A DNA stretch of 32,619 nt from Nocardia amamiensis NBRC 102102 (GCF_001612745.1 NZ_BDBA01000150.1:1-32619), one strand, 5' to 3'; positions 16,542-23,675 are shown, numbered from the stretch's first letter. The notes: generated from the sequence alone by a model not told the origin. Numbers and translations are program-made.

Positions 16542-16663
16542 AACTGAGTGTTCCCTAATCTGCGAGGTTGGAAGGATGCCAATAGTAGAGTCTTGCCTGT
16601 TTCGAGATGCTACCAACACCGGAAACCAGAAAGCTAACCGTTTGCGGACTACGGAGCGCCGGT
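16542..16663 (-). promoter_or_regulatory. leader between HTH copy 2 and the RT gene
   Basis: The 122-nt interval contains no reading frame. It includes the RT ribosome-binding site (AGGGAA about 10 nt before ATG 16541). Several defence RT systems carry a noncoding RNA at this position; I see no strong hairpin by eye, so this remains a place to test rather than a call of an RNA gene. Confidence 0.35.
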
Positions 16664-17065
16664 CTACGAGCGGGTTACCCCTCGCCCCCGCAACGCCTTC
16701 CATACACTCCCCTTGGCCTTGCCGAGCTGCCGTGCTACAGCGTTGAGCGACTGCCCCTCGCCGTAAAGCCGTACCGCCCAGTCGATTTCTTCCTCCGTCA
16801 TCGGCTGGTACCGCATCTGCACCCCGTGCTCCTGGAGGATCTTGAGCAACCCGCCCTTGGACATCTGGTACCGCTCGCACAGCTGGTTGGTGGAGGTACC
16901 ACGTCGGTAGGCATCGACCAACTCTTCGATCGTGGCAGGCGATAACCGGCGATCCAACCGGCGGGGCTGCACTGTTTTGGTGTCCGCCGTCACCAGCCGC
17001 CGGGTTGGAGCAGCCTCGATCCTGGCGATGACTCGACGGAGCCAGTCCGGTTCCCACTGTTTCAA
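16664..17065 (-). CDS. recombinase-associated two-HTH protein, copy 2
   Basis: A basic protein of 133 residues from TTG 17065 (LKQWEPDWLRRVIARIEAAP). Two resolvase-type helix-turn-helix units are seen: RRLSPATIEELVDAYRRGTS with NQLCERYQMSKGGLLKILQE, and EEEIDWAVRLYGEGQSLNAV with ARQLGKAKGSVWKALRGRG. An in-frame ATG at 17113 lies inside a strong hairpin, so the TTG, shared with copy 1, is preferred. Such small HTH proteins typically follow serine recombinase genes, but no recombinase is left upstream. Its position 122 nt before the RT gene on the same strand suggests either a regulator of the RT-HEPN unit or the conserved edge of the insertion site. Confidence 0.7.
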   Translation of the reverse strand: MKQWEPDWLRRVIARIEAAPTRRLVTADTKTVQPRRLDRRLSPATIEELVDAYRRGTSTNQLCERYQMSKGGLLKILQEHGVQMRYQPMTEEEIDWAVRLYGEGQSLNAVARQLGKAKGSVWKALRGRGVTRS

Positions 17066-17077
17066 ATACCGTCCGCT
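17061..17077. repeat. 17-bp motif, third copy
   Basis: TTCAAATACCGTCCGCT is identical to the left arm of the inverted repeat at 13108-13124 and in the same orientation. With the inverted copy at 13147-13163 this makes three copies. It overlaps the TTG start codon of HTH copy 2. Confidence 0.85.
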
Positions 17078-17093
17078 AACCCCGACAGACAGA

Positions 17094-17125
17094 AAACCCC
17101 TTCCGACCTGCATCGGAAGGGGTTT
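17094..17125. terminator. 13-bp perfect hairpin, terminator-like
   Basis: Arms 17094-17106 (AAACCCCTTCCGA) and 17113-17125 (TCGGAAGGGGTTT) enclose the 6-nt loop CCTGCA. The stem is strong, ends in A/T tracts on both sides and could terminate transcription in either direction. It isolates the island genes from whatever lay to the right; such hairpins are also common beside integration sites. Confidence 0.75.
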
Positions 17126-17544
17126 CTCATTCGCCGATCACCCGGAATTGGGGACCAATCGGGACCCATCCTAGCCAGCAGATCTGGTATCTGCGGCCCG
17201 CCGTTCGGCATCGTCAAGGGTGGAGGCACGGTCAGCGGGTCGCGGTGCTGGTGGCGGGTGTGAGGATGCCGAGGCCGGTGGCGTAGCGGCGATACAGCAG
17301 ATGCCCGCGCCGGGACTCGGGTCGGTGCAGGACAGGACCGGCAACCCGTACTCACACCCGATCCACTGCCTGGTCCTCGGTGAGTACCGGCGTCGGCCGG
17401 GAACGAGGGTCAGTGGTCGTTGCGTTGCGGCGGCGCCATAGGTTTACCCACCGCGCCCGTTGCCGCGCTGGGCGAGGAGCTTCCGGGTGTGACCGATCAC
17501 TGGCTGCTGCCACGTCCTGGTGACAGACAGGAGAAGGACGCGAC
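17126..17544. other. gene-free stretch with possible integrase tail
   Basis: No intact gene. On the minus strand near 17165-17220 a short frame reads LDDAERRAADTRSAG and, after a stop or shift, MGPDWSPIPG, faintly like the C-terminal tail of actinomycete phage integrases. The evidence is weak. The rest (17230-17530) shows nothing recognisable apart from the ribosome-binding site of the next gene. Confidence 0.3.
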
Positions 17545-17814
17545 ATGCTGAGTTTGCTGAGTGGGTTGGTGCATTCGGGTACGGCGATCTGGCTCGAAAC
17601 CATCGCCATACCGCTTATTTTGGCGCTATCCGGTGTCTGGTACGAGCGCAGCCGTCGCCGCACCTACCGCATGGTCCTAACTGAATCCACTGGCGACACA
17701 ATGCTTTTGGATATGCGACGAGGGGGACGCACCTTGCTTCTGGTCCGTTCGGCCGACGGTGTCGAGCTCACCGCGGTGCTGCGGCACCTGCCGACCTCCT
17801 GGAACAAACAGTGA
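17545..17814 (+). CDS. small membrane protein ahead of sigma factor (EACC1-like?)
   Basis: An 89-residue protein with one transmembrane helix (about residues 15-33, IAIPLILALSGVWY) followed by a basic stop-transfer ERSRRRTYR and a beta-rich cytoplasmic part (DTMLLDMRRGGRTLLLVRSA, DGVELTAVLRHL). The ribosome-binding site AGGAGAAGG is strong. The order of one helix then a small beta domain recalls EACC1-type effector-associated components of actinomycetes, but the resemblance is loose. Its stop overlaps the sigma-factor start by 4 nt (GTGA), so the two are translationally coupled. It could tether or sense for the sigma factor; there is no anti-sigma zinc motif. Confidence 0.65.
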   Translation: MLSLLSGLVHSGTAIWLETIAIPLILALSGVWYERSRRRTYRMVLTESTGDTMLLDMRRGGRTLLLVRSADGVELTAVLRHLPTSWNKQ

Positions 17815-18473
17815 CGCAGTCCGCGGAACAGACGAGTTTCGAAACGTTCGTGCGGGGCTGCTTCGAGCCGATGCTGCGGACTGCGAAGCGGTATGCGCTG
17901 TATCGGCGGCTACCGGCACAGGCTGCCGAGGACATTCTCGCATCCGCATTGGAGCGGGTATGGAAAAAGGAGTGGCCGGTGCTGCAGCACGAACCCCACG
18001 GCCGCCGGAGCGCCACCGTCTGCCGATACATGTATTTCGTCGCGCAGGAACTGCAACGTGCGGCGATACGCGTGGAGCCTGTTGCACCCCAAGACCTGCC
18101 CGAACCAACCCAGTACGACTTCGACATCGCGGACAAACTCGCCGCGGCCTCCCAGCTGAGCCTCGTGGCCGCCGCCCTGGACGTGTTGTCGGACAATGAG
18201 CGTACGGTGCTCGAACTGGCCGGCATAGCGGGTCTGAGTAACGCCGAGATCGCCCTGCAGATCGGCAAGAGCGGCACCCACGTCTCCACCTTGCTATCGA
18301 GTGCACGGCGCCGTTTGAGGCGCGAACTGGCACTGAGTGACGAACGCGCGCGGCAGCGACGTCCACGCCAACGGCCGAGCAGCGAGCGGGCGTCCCAGCT
18401 CACTGCAGTCAACCACACGCAGTTGCCGACCCAGCCGCGTGAAGGTCAAGCTAGGAAGGAGGGAGGTGCGTGA
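17811..18473 (+). CDS. ECF-like RNA polymerase sigma factor
   Basis: A 220-residue sigma-70-family protein with only regions 2 and 4. Region 2 covers about residues 8-70 (FVRGCFEPMLRTAKRYALYR, AEDILASALERVWKKEWPV). Region 4 is residues about 120-175 (LVAAALDVLSDNERTVLELA, GLSNAEIALQIGKSGTHVST, LLSSARRRLRREL). A basic, unstructured tail of about 45 residues follows. It starts with GTG 17811 overlapping the preceding stop, and its TGA shares a base with the next gene's ATG (TGATG). It would direct RNA polymerase to a small regulon. No anti-sigma gene is adjacent. Confidence 0.85.
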   Translation: MTQSAEQTSFETFVRGCFEPMLRTAKRYALYRRLPAQAAEDILASALERVWKKEWPVLQHEPHGRRSATVCRYMYFVAQELQRAAIRVEPVAPQDLPEPTQYDFDIADKLAAASQLSLVAAALDVLSDNERTVLELAGIAGLSNAEIALQIGKSGTHVSTLLSSARRRLRRELALSDERARQRRPRQRPSSERASQLTAVNHTQLPTQPREGQARKEGGA

Positions 18474-19570
18474 TGAGCAAAAGTCACCGCCCACCGTTCA
18501 GCCGGACCGGCGACGCAGAGCTGGACCGCAGGCTCGACCGCGCCAACGCCGAGGCCGACGCCACCCCGATCGCCCCGGTCGGCGTGGACCATATCATGCG
18601 CAGCGTGTTCGGTCGTTCTGAACCCGAACGTCATGAATTCGACGCACCGTCGAGTGGGTATTCGGCGAATTCGACGCAGAGCCAGCCTGTGTCACCAAGG
18701 TATCCAGGCGGCGGCGACGCCAGCCGAGCGCTGCTGGCAGAGCAGGACATAATCGCGCCCGACGATAGAGACAACACCACCGACTACCCAGACGAGGCTG
18801 ACGGGTGGAGCACCGGGTATCAGGACGTCGCAGTACTTTTCGAGGAGCTGGCCGGCGCCAAGGATCCCGGCCGTCGGCGCGAGCTGCGCGACGAGCTGAT
18901 CAGCCGCTGCATTCCGCTGGCCGACCACATCGCCCGCAAGTTCTCCGGCCGCGGTGAACCCTACGACGACCTGACCCAGGTCGCCCGCGTCGGCTTGGTA
19001 CACGCGGTGGACCGCTTCGACATCTCGCGCGGCTCCAACTTCCTGTCCTTCGCGGTGCCGACGATCATGGGCGAGGTCCGCCGCTACTTCCGCGACAACA
19101 CCTATGCGATGCGAGTTCCTCGGCGGGTCAAGGAAACTCACCTGCGCATAGGCGCGGCAATCGACGCGCTGTCGCAGACACTGGGCCGCTCTCCCACCGC
19201 CAAGGAGATCGCCGCCGAGCTGGAGATCGACCCCGACGAGGTGACCCAGGCGGTGATCGCAGGCAACGCCTACCAACCCAGTTCGATCGACGCGGTCTCG
19301 GTGGGCCACGATATCGAGGCCTCACTGTTGGAGACCCTCGGTGAGGAGGAGTCCCAGTTCGACCAGGTCGAGGAATATGTGGCGATCCGGCCGCTGCTGG
19401 CGGGCCTGCCCGAACGCACGCGCCGTATCCTCACCATGCGATTCTTCGAGCACATGACCCCAACACAGATCGCGCAGCAGATGGGCATCTCACAGATGCA
19501 CGTGTCACGGATCCTGGCCAAGGCCATCGCACAACTGAGGGAGCAATCCAAGCGCGGCACGATCCAGTAA
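18473..19570 (+). CDS. SigF/SigB-type RNA polymerase sigma factor
   Basis: A 365-residue group 3 sigma factor. After an unusual acidic, low-complexity N-terminal extension of about 110 residues come region 2 (residues 135-215; LISRCIPLADHIARKFSGRG, YDDLTQVARVGLVHAVDRFD, FAVPTIMGEVRRYFRD), region 3 (MRVPRRVKETHLRIGAAIDA to about residue 285) and region 4 (LPERTRRILTMRFFEHMTPT, QIAQQMGISQMHVSRILAKA). This is the SigF/SigB stress-response type. A very strong purine-rich site, AGGAAGGAGGGAGG, precedes ATG 18473; GTG 18470 is an alternative. It is coupled to the ECF-like sigma gene. No anti-sigma (RsbW-like) or anti-anti-sigma partner is seen in the window. Confidence 0.92.
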   Translation: MSKSHRPPFSRTGDAELDRRLDRANAEADATPIAPVGVDHIMRSVFGRSEPERHEFDAPSSGYSANSTQSQPVSPRYPGGGDASRALLAEQDIIAPDDRDNTTDYPDEADGWSTGYQDVAVLFEELAGAKDPGRRRELRDELISRCIPLADHIARKFSGRGEPYDDLTQVARVGLVHAVDRFDISRGSNFLSFAVPTIMGEVRRYFRDNTYAMRVPRRVKETHLRIGAAIDALSQTLGRSPTAKEIAAELEIDPDEVTQAVIAGNAYQPSSIDAVSVGHDIEASLLETLGEEESQFDQVEEYVAIRPLLAGLPERTRRILTMRFFEHMTPTQIAQQMGISQMHVSRILAKAIAQLREQSKRGTIQ

Positions 19571-19589
19571 CGGCAAGAAGTTGTGTCAA

Positions 19590-19826
19590 GGGGCCAGCCT
19601 ACCCTTAGAGTCGGGCAGAACCTCTGCCAAGAACAACGAACCCGTCCTCGGAGACTCGGGACAGCCCACCGACGCCCACCAGGCGGCGAGCGGGGCAAAA
19701 GCGTGAATCCCCCCGGCATGTCCGGAGACTTCATCTGTTGAGGAAGGATGAAATCCGTGAGTTCGAAGAAGTAGCCGCTGGAGCTGCGTGAGCGGGCGGT
19801 GCGGATGGTCGCGGACGTCCGTGACC
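19590..19826 (+). mobile_element. IS3-family left-end remnant with OrfA start
   Basis: From ATG 19748 the frame reads MKSVSSKK, a TAG, then PLELRERAVRMVADVRDQ. The latter is the conserved beginning of IS3-family OrfA (K-Y-P-ELRERAVRMV), with the Tyr codon turned into a stop. Upstream DNA (about 19590-19747) with CCGGCATGTCCGGAGACT and AGGAAGG before the ATG looks like the IS leader. The element stops abruptly at about 19826 where a DUF5753 coding sequence begins on the other strand, so it truncates that gene. No right end is visible. Confidence 0.55.
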
Positions 19827-20152
19827 AAATTGAAGCGGTGATTGCCTCGGCGCAGGACCTGCTGACGTTCGAGGCGAGCCGCTATCCCGTCGTCCAGCGG
19901 TTCGTCGTGGCCGTAGAAGGCGGTCACTTTGCCGAGTAACGCCCGCATGTAGTCCGGTGTCTGCAGCAGGCCCGGCACGATGACCGGCTCGAACCATCTA
20001 GTCAGGCGCGTTTCTTCTTCCAGGGTGTGGAGTTGCTGCTGCTTGCGCTTGATACCGGCGATCCGCTTCCATTCGACATAAGCCGCTTCGACATTGCGCA
20101 GCGTCGCGATGAGATCCGGCATCTGCTGTTTGGCCTTACACGAATTCCTCAC
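19826..20152 (-). pseudogene. DUF5753/Scr1-type regulator fragment
   Basis: The minus-strand frame from GTG 20152 encodes LRNVEAAYVEWKRIAG, RWFEPVIVPGLLQTPDYMRA, GIAARLERQQVLRRGNHRF. This is the ligand-like DUF5753 domain of actinomycete XRE regulators of the Scr1 group. The N-terminal XRE helix-turn-helix that should precede it is absent, and after RFNLV the frame runs into IS3 remnant DNA and is truncated. It therefore lacks both ends and cannot function as a regulator. It follows the small conserved gene at 20165-20479 by 12 nt, on the same strand. Confidence 0.65.
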
Positions 20153-20164
20153 CCTGAATCAGCT

Positions 20165-20479
20165 TCATACGGGCCGGATTTCCTTTCCCATCGGCACCTC
20201 GATGGCGGTTTCATGGTCAGGCAGATTCATCTGCTGCAAGGCTTCCAGATCAGTCACTGTGGCACCGCTGAGCGTGAAGGTACCGCGGCCGGTGTCAGTG
20301 AGCGTCGCGCCCAGGCACGTTCCGGGTTCGAGGAAGCCCAACAGGATGTGGGGTATCTCGATCACGGACCCGTCAGGACCGATCCGCCATCCCTGGATGA
20401 CGTACGTACCTCTGTCGGAAGCGAAAAGAGTTGGGCACGTGCCGTTTTGACTACCGACACCAAGGCATCGCAAACGCAT
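20165..20479 (-). CDS. small conserved actinomycete protein (regulator-associated)
   Basis: A 104-residue soluble protein: MRLRCLGVGSQNGTCPTLF, ASDRGTYVIQGWRI, EIPHILLGFLEPGTCLGATL, TDTGRGTFTLSGATVTDLEA, ending in AIEVPMGKEIRPV. The beta-rich sequence with the G-CPT-YATDRGTYVVQGW pattern belongs to a family of unknown function commonly placed next to XRE/DUF5753 regulators in actinomycetes, where pairs of this kind resemble toxin-antitoxin or developmental (bld/whi-like) modules. Here the partner regulator is broken, so the gene may be orphaned. Confidence 0.7.
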   Translation of the reverse strand: MRLRCLGVGSQNGTCPTLFASDRGTYVIQGWRIGPDGSVIEIPHILLGFLEPGTCLGATLTDTGRGTFTLSGATVTDLEALQQMNLPDHETAIEVPMGKEIRPV

Positions 20480-20629
20480 GGCGAGGGGAACAGTGCAGTA
20501 TCTGGCACGAGTGCATTGCTGCGGTTACGGCCTGAGCATCCGACAGCCGATGTCTCAGTACCGCGTAGCTGAATACATCACTGACGTCCCGTCGTGTAGG
20601 CAGGGCGCTGTTTAGTCAGGGGGATTTCC

Positions 20630-20911
20630 ATGCGTACCTTCATGTCTCGCCTCGGCGCTACTGTCACCTTGACGCTCGCCACCATGCTGCTCGGCATGGG
20701 GTCGGCGGGGGCTATCACGATCTCGGACTGCGTCGATGGTGGTGGGATCGTCATCCGCTGCGCCGAACAGCCGGTGACCCGCCAGGACAAGGTGGCGTGT
20801 CCGGCTCCCGGCAAATCCACCCGGATCTGGTGCTTCGGCGGCTTCTACGGCTATCCGGAACCGCTGGAGATCCTGGAGTTCGGCGGCGACACCCGGTACC
20901 GCGCTCGGTAG
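20630..20911 (+). CDS. small secreted protein
   Basis: A 93-residue protein with a Sec signal peptide (residues 1 to about 28: a basic start, hydrophobic VTLTLATMLLGMGSAGA, probable cleavage after AGA). The mature part has four cysteines (CVDGGGIVIRCAEQP, VACPAPGK, IWCFGG), enough for two disulfides. I do not recognise the family. A purine-rich CAGGGGGA precedes ATG 20630. It lies 9 nt before the Clp-N-like gene and may be cotranscribed with it. Confidence 0.7.
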   Translation: MRTFMSRLGATVTLTLATMLLGMGSAGAITISDCVDGGGIVIRCAEQPVTRQDKVACPAPGKSTRIWCFGGFYGYPEPLEILEFGGDTRYRAR

Positions 20912-20920
20912 GGTGCAGCG

Positions 20921-21325
20921 ATGACCACCGAGCGGGATGAGTCGACTGTCACGATCACGGGAGCGGCGCCTGCGGCGATCGTTGCCCTTAAGCGGGCCGC
21001 GGCCATTGCCGAGGAGCATGGGCACAACTGGATCGGTGTCGAGGACCTGCTGGCCGCGATTCTGACCGCGGAGCCATTGTCACTGCTGGAGCTGCACTGG
21101 CCCCGGCACGGCGGAACACCGCTGAACCGCGAGGAAATCAATGACTTCGATCCGTCAGCGCCACAGCAGGCGTTGACGTTCGATCAGGTCAAGGAGCTGG
21201 TGCAGTCGATCGTCCCTGGAGCACCGAAGGGTGCGCACGGGCCGGCGGAACCGGCTGCGGTTGCATACTCCCTGACAGGACCGCATGCGGAGGAGTTCCG
21301 AGGGATGGTAGAGGGACAGCGGTAA
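20921..21325 (+). CDS. Clp N-domain-like protein
   Basis: A 134-residue protein. Residues about 18-50 (ALKRAAAIAEEHGHNWIGVE, DLLAAILTAEPLSL) match the first helices of the Clp N-terminal repeat (A---A---GH--IG-EHLL-A-L), the substrate/adaptor-binding module of ClpA/ClpC. There is no AAA+ ATPase domain, so it cannot unfold substrates by itself. Stand-alone Clp-N proteins may act as adaptors or as ClpS-like competitors; that is inference. Start ATG 20921 lies 9 nt after the secreted-protein gene. Confidence 0.65.
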   Translation: MTTERDESTVTITGAAPAAIVALKRAAAIAEEHGHNWIGVEDLLAAILTAEPLSLLELHWPRHGGTPLNREEINDFDPSAPQQALTFDQVKELVQSIVPGAPKGAHGPAEPAAVAYSLTGPHAEEFRGMVEGQR

Positions 21326-21338
21326 CTGGAGTCGCACG

Positions 21339-21581
21339 ATGAGAGAAGCCCAGGGGCACGGACCCAGCCAGTTCAAGGTGCCGTGGCCTCCCGATGACAC
21401 GATCGGCATCATCACCACGGCCGGACGGGTCTTTCACCGCGGTACCGACTGTCCGGGGTACCAGCAAGGAATCGGGAATGCGCGTCGACGTGGCGCTGAC
21501 ATTTCACCGGTTGAGGAAGTGACGGCCGCTGAAGCACGCCGACGCCGACGCGGCGTATGCAACCGGTGCTGGGCTCGCTGA
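21339..21581 (+). CDS. small cysteine-containing protein
   Basis: An 80-residue basic protein, the third of a tight plus-strand run (13 nt after the Clp-N-like gene). The core is GRVFHRGTDCPGYQQGIGNA and then VTAAEARRRRRGVCNRCWAR. The His/Cys arrangement H-x4-C near the middle and C-x2-C at the end suggests one zinc site, as in small actinomycete proteins with an H--DCP ... PC--CW pattern. Function unknown. Confidence 0.6.
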   Translation: MREAQGHGPSQFKVPWPPDDTIGIITTAGRVFHRGTDCPGYQQGIGNARRRGADISPVEEVTAAEARRRRRGVCNRCWAR

Positions 21582-21706
21582 TTGATCGCCGCGCGCCGAC
21601 ACCGACGGTCACCCCTTGCCGGGATCCCAGTTGCCGGGATTCGGTCGCAGACCGGAGCACACTGCGAGGTTTGCCTCTCCGGGCGCGCGGCGGGCAGGCT
21701 GGTCGG

Positions 21707-22648
21707 ATGCCGATTTCACTGCCGCAGGATGTCGCTGACAATGTCGGTCAGATTTTCGGGGAACGCGGACGTCGATGGCTCGCCGAGTTGCCTGCTGTCG
21801 TGGATGCACGATGTGCGGCATGGGGGTTGGAGGTGATCGGGGACGGATTCGGGGGCGGTACGCATTCGTATGTTGCTCCGGTTCGGCGTAGTGATGGATC
21901 GGTGGCGGTGTTGAAGGTGCCGGTCGTCGACGAGGAGAACCGAGGGGAGCCGACCGGGCTGTTCTGCTATCGGGGCGAGGGAGCCGTCCGGTTGTACGAA
22001 TTCGATGGCGGGTCCGGGGCGATGCTGCTCGAATGGGCGCGGCCGGGGACGGAACTGGTGTACCAGCCGGGGTTTCCGAGTCTCGAGGGGCGGCCGGAGA
22101 ATGTCGAGAAGGTTGAACTCGCCTGCCGGTTGTACCGGCGGCTGCGGCGCGAGCCCGTCGGCGTTCCGCAGGGATATCCCGCGCTGCCCGCGGCCACCGA
22201 TCTGGTGGCGGAATGGAGGCGGCTCTTCGTCGATCCGGAACCCGCTGTGACGCAGGTTATTCCCGGACAGCTCCTGGCGAGGGCGGCAGAGTGGTGCGAA
22301 AAGCTGGCGGTGCCCGACGGGCCGCTGCTGATCGTCAATCGGGACACGCACCTGGGCAATATCGTTGCGGCTGAACGGGAGTCGTGGCTGCTCATCGATC
22401 CGAAGGCGTATTTGGGTGAGTCGGCCTTCGACGCGGGATTCCTGGTGATGATCCAGGTACAGAGCGCACCCGACCCGGAACATGCTCGCGGGGTCGTCGA
22501 ACGCACCGCGACCGCACTGGACGTCGACGTCGATCGGGCCCGCGGCTGGGCGTTCATGCGTGCCATGGAGGAAATCGTCTGGGCCTTCGACGACCAAGAA
22601 CCCGATGACCTGCGGCTACACCTGACCGTCGCGACCGCGCTGGCCTGA
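21707..22648 (+). CDS. APH(6)/hydroxyurea-type phosphotransferase family protein
   Basis: A 313-residue kinase of the aminoglycoside/hydroxyurea phosphotransferase family. Its start matches the family: FGERGRRWLAELPAVVDARC, then the Gly-rich GDGFGGGTHSYVAPV, the ATP-binding Lys70 in VAVLKVP, and GAVRLYEFDGGSGAMLLEWA. The catalytic loop NRDTHLGNI has Asp213 and Asn218 (the usual first His is Asn), and the metal-binding Asp231 is in LLIDPKAYLGE. ATG 21707 is chosen because it places FGERG at the usual distance from the N-terminus; the ORF is open further upstream but overlaps the previous gene. It could phosphorylate an antibiotic or a housekeeping metabolite; resistance should not be assumed. 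Confidence 0.85.
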   Translation: MPISLPQDVADNVGQIFGERGRRWLAELPAVVDARCAAWGLEVIGDGFGGGTHSYVAPVRRSDGSVAVLKVPVVDEENRGEPTGLFCYRGEGAVRLYEFDGGSGAMLLEWARPGTELVYQPGFPSLEGRPENVEKVELACRLYRRLRREPVGVPQGYPALPAATDLVAEWRRLFVDPEPAVTQVIPGQLLARAAEWCEKLAVPDGPLLIVNRDTHLGNIVAAERESWLLIDPKAYLGESAFDAGFLVMIQVQSAPDPEHARGVVERTATALDVDVDRARGWAFMRAMEEIVWAFDDQEPDDLRLHLTVATALA

Positions 22649-22659
22649 CCCTCAGCGGT

Positions 22660-22962
22660 TCAGTTGCCCGAGGCGTCCCGGTCCTGCTGGGCAAGGACGA
22701 AGGTGCCTTGGCCGTTGGGGTCCAGTCCGGTGTCGAGGATCTTGTCGTCCAGAAAAGCGGCGGCCTCCTGATCCAGGAAGATCCGTGACCCCTCGGCATT
22801 GAGGACCTGGTCTTGCTCGGCCGGTCCCGCGGACACCGCGAGCTGGAGTGTCTCCGCGCCGTCCGCCGTGGAGATCCTCAGCCCGGCGTCCTCCGGCGCT
22901 CCCTGCGCAGACGTGATACTACGAACGGCCTCGATGGCCGCGGGGGTGATCATCAACATGTG
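22660..22962 (-). CDS. HesB/IscA-like fold protein lacking cysteines
   Basis: A 100-residue protein of the HesB/IscA family by its order of elements: ITPAAIEAVRSITSAQG, AGLRISTADGAETLQLAV, QVLNAEGSRIFLDQEAAAFL, DDKILDTGLDPNG, TFVLAQQ. The family's three Fe-S-ligating cysteines are missing; there is no cysteine in the protein at all. It therefore cannot deliver iron-sulfur clusters in the usual way. Such Cys-less versions are widespread in actinomycetes and of unknown role. The start is ATG 22962 (or ATG 22956), preceded by GGAAGCAGGA. It is convergent with the kinase gene, 11 nt away. Confidence 0.75.
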   Translation of the reverse strand, partial: HMLMITPAAIEAVRSITSAQGAPEDAGLRISTADGAETLQLAVSAGPAEQDQVLNAEGSRIFLDQEAAAFLDDKILDTGLDPNGQGTFVLAQQDRDASGN

Positions 22963-23276
22963 TCCTGCTTCCTTCCTGCTGTCCTGGCAGTCAGCCAGCT
23001 GAATGGCGGACTCAGGCTGCGAGGGCCCACCTCCGACGCGATCGTCATCGGCGCCGACAGCCAGCACCGGGCGTTCTCTCACGATTAACCATAGACAGCT
23101 TCGCGAAACCACTTTTCGGTTGCGACCTCAAGTTGAGAACATCCCCGCACGTGCCTGCGGTACCACCTGGCGGGGTGGTCGCCAGCGCTATCGAGCGGTC
23201 GGCTCGTGCATTTTCGCAGCTCGGGGGTGGTCGAGTGGCGTTAGGGTAGAGGGGGGAGAGTGCGAGGAGTCGAGAG
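22963..23276. other. divergent intergenic region
   Basis: A 314-nt region between the divergent HesB-like and membrane coiled-coil genes. No protein-like frame is visible. It should hold both promoters, and the purine-rich site just before 23277 (GAGGAGTCGAGAG) is the ribosome-binding region of the plus-strand gene. No clear operator was found. Confidence 0.5.
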
Positions 23277-23675
23277 ATGAGCACCACCATTCTGATCGTG
23301 ATCATTGTCGTCGCCGCTGTGGTTATGTTGCTGGTCGGGGGGTGGCTATTTATGCGCAAACGGCGCGAACAGCAGCGGGTCGAGGCTCGAGGTATCCGTG
23401 ACCGCGCGGCAGAAAGGGAAGTCGAGGTCGCTCAGAGGGAAGCGCGGGCGGAGGAGACGGCCGCCAAGAGCCGGGCGGCAAAGGCGGAAGGCGAGGCCAA
23501 GGCCGCGCAAGCCGAGCAGCTTGCCCAGCAAGCACACATGCATCACAACAAGGCGGCGGAATCGCGAACCGAGTTGGGCAAGGAGTGGGAGCGCGCGGAT
23601 AAGGTCGATCCGGACTCGAAGTCAGGTGGGACGCAGAAGGGAGCTGACCCTGAGCAGCCGCCGCGCAGCCCGTGA
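23277..23675 (+). CDS. membrane-anchored coiled-coil protein
   Basis: A 132-residue protein with an N-terminal transmembrane helix (residues 4-25, TILIVIIVVAAVVMLLVGGW), a basic anchor MRKRREQQR, and then a long, highly charged Ala/Glu/Arg helix up to about residue 100 (RAAEREVEVAQREARAEETA and similar heptads) that should form a coiled coil. The C-terminus is a disordered acidic tail. This layout (short anchor plus cytoplasmic helix) is common in Nocardia and related genera; function unknown. It lies upstream of the decarboxylase gene on the same strand, with about 140 nt between, so cotranscription is possible. Confidence 0.75.
   Translation: MSTTILIVIIVVAAVVMLLVGGWLFMRKRREQQRVEARGIRDRAAEREVEVAQREARAEETAAKSRAAKAEGEAKAAQAEQLAQQAHMHHNKAAESRTELGKEWERADKVDPDSKSGGTQKGADPEQPPRSP

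Noticed and set aside
21707..22648. Calling the APH-like gene a streptomycin resistance determinant
   Set aside because: Only the general family is supported; the first residue of the catalytic loop is atypical and chromosomal homologues in actinomycetes often have no resistance role.
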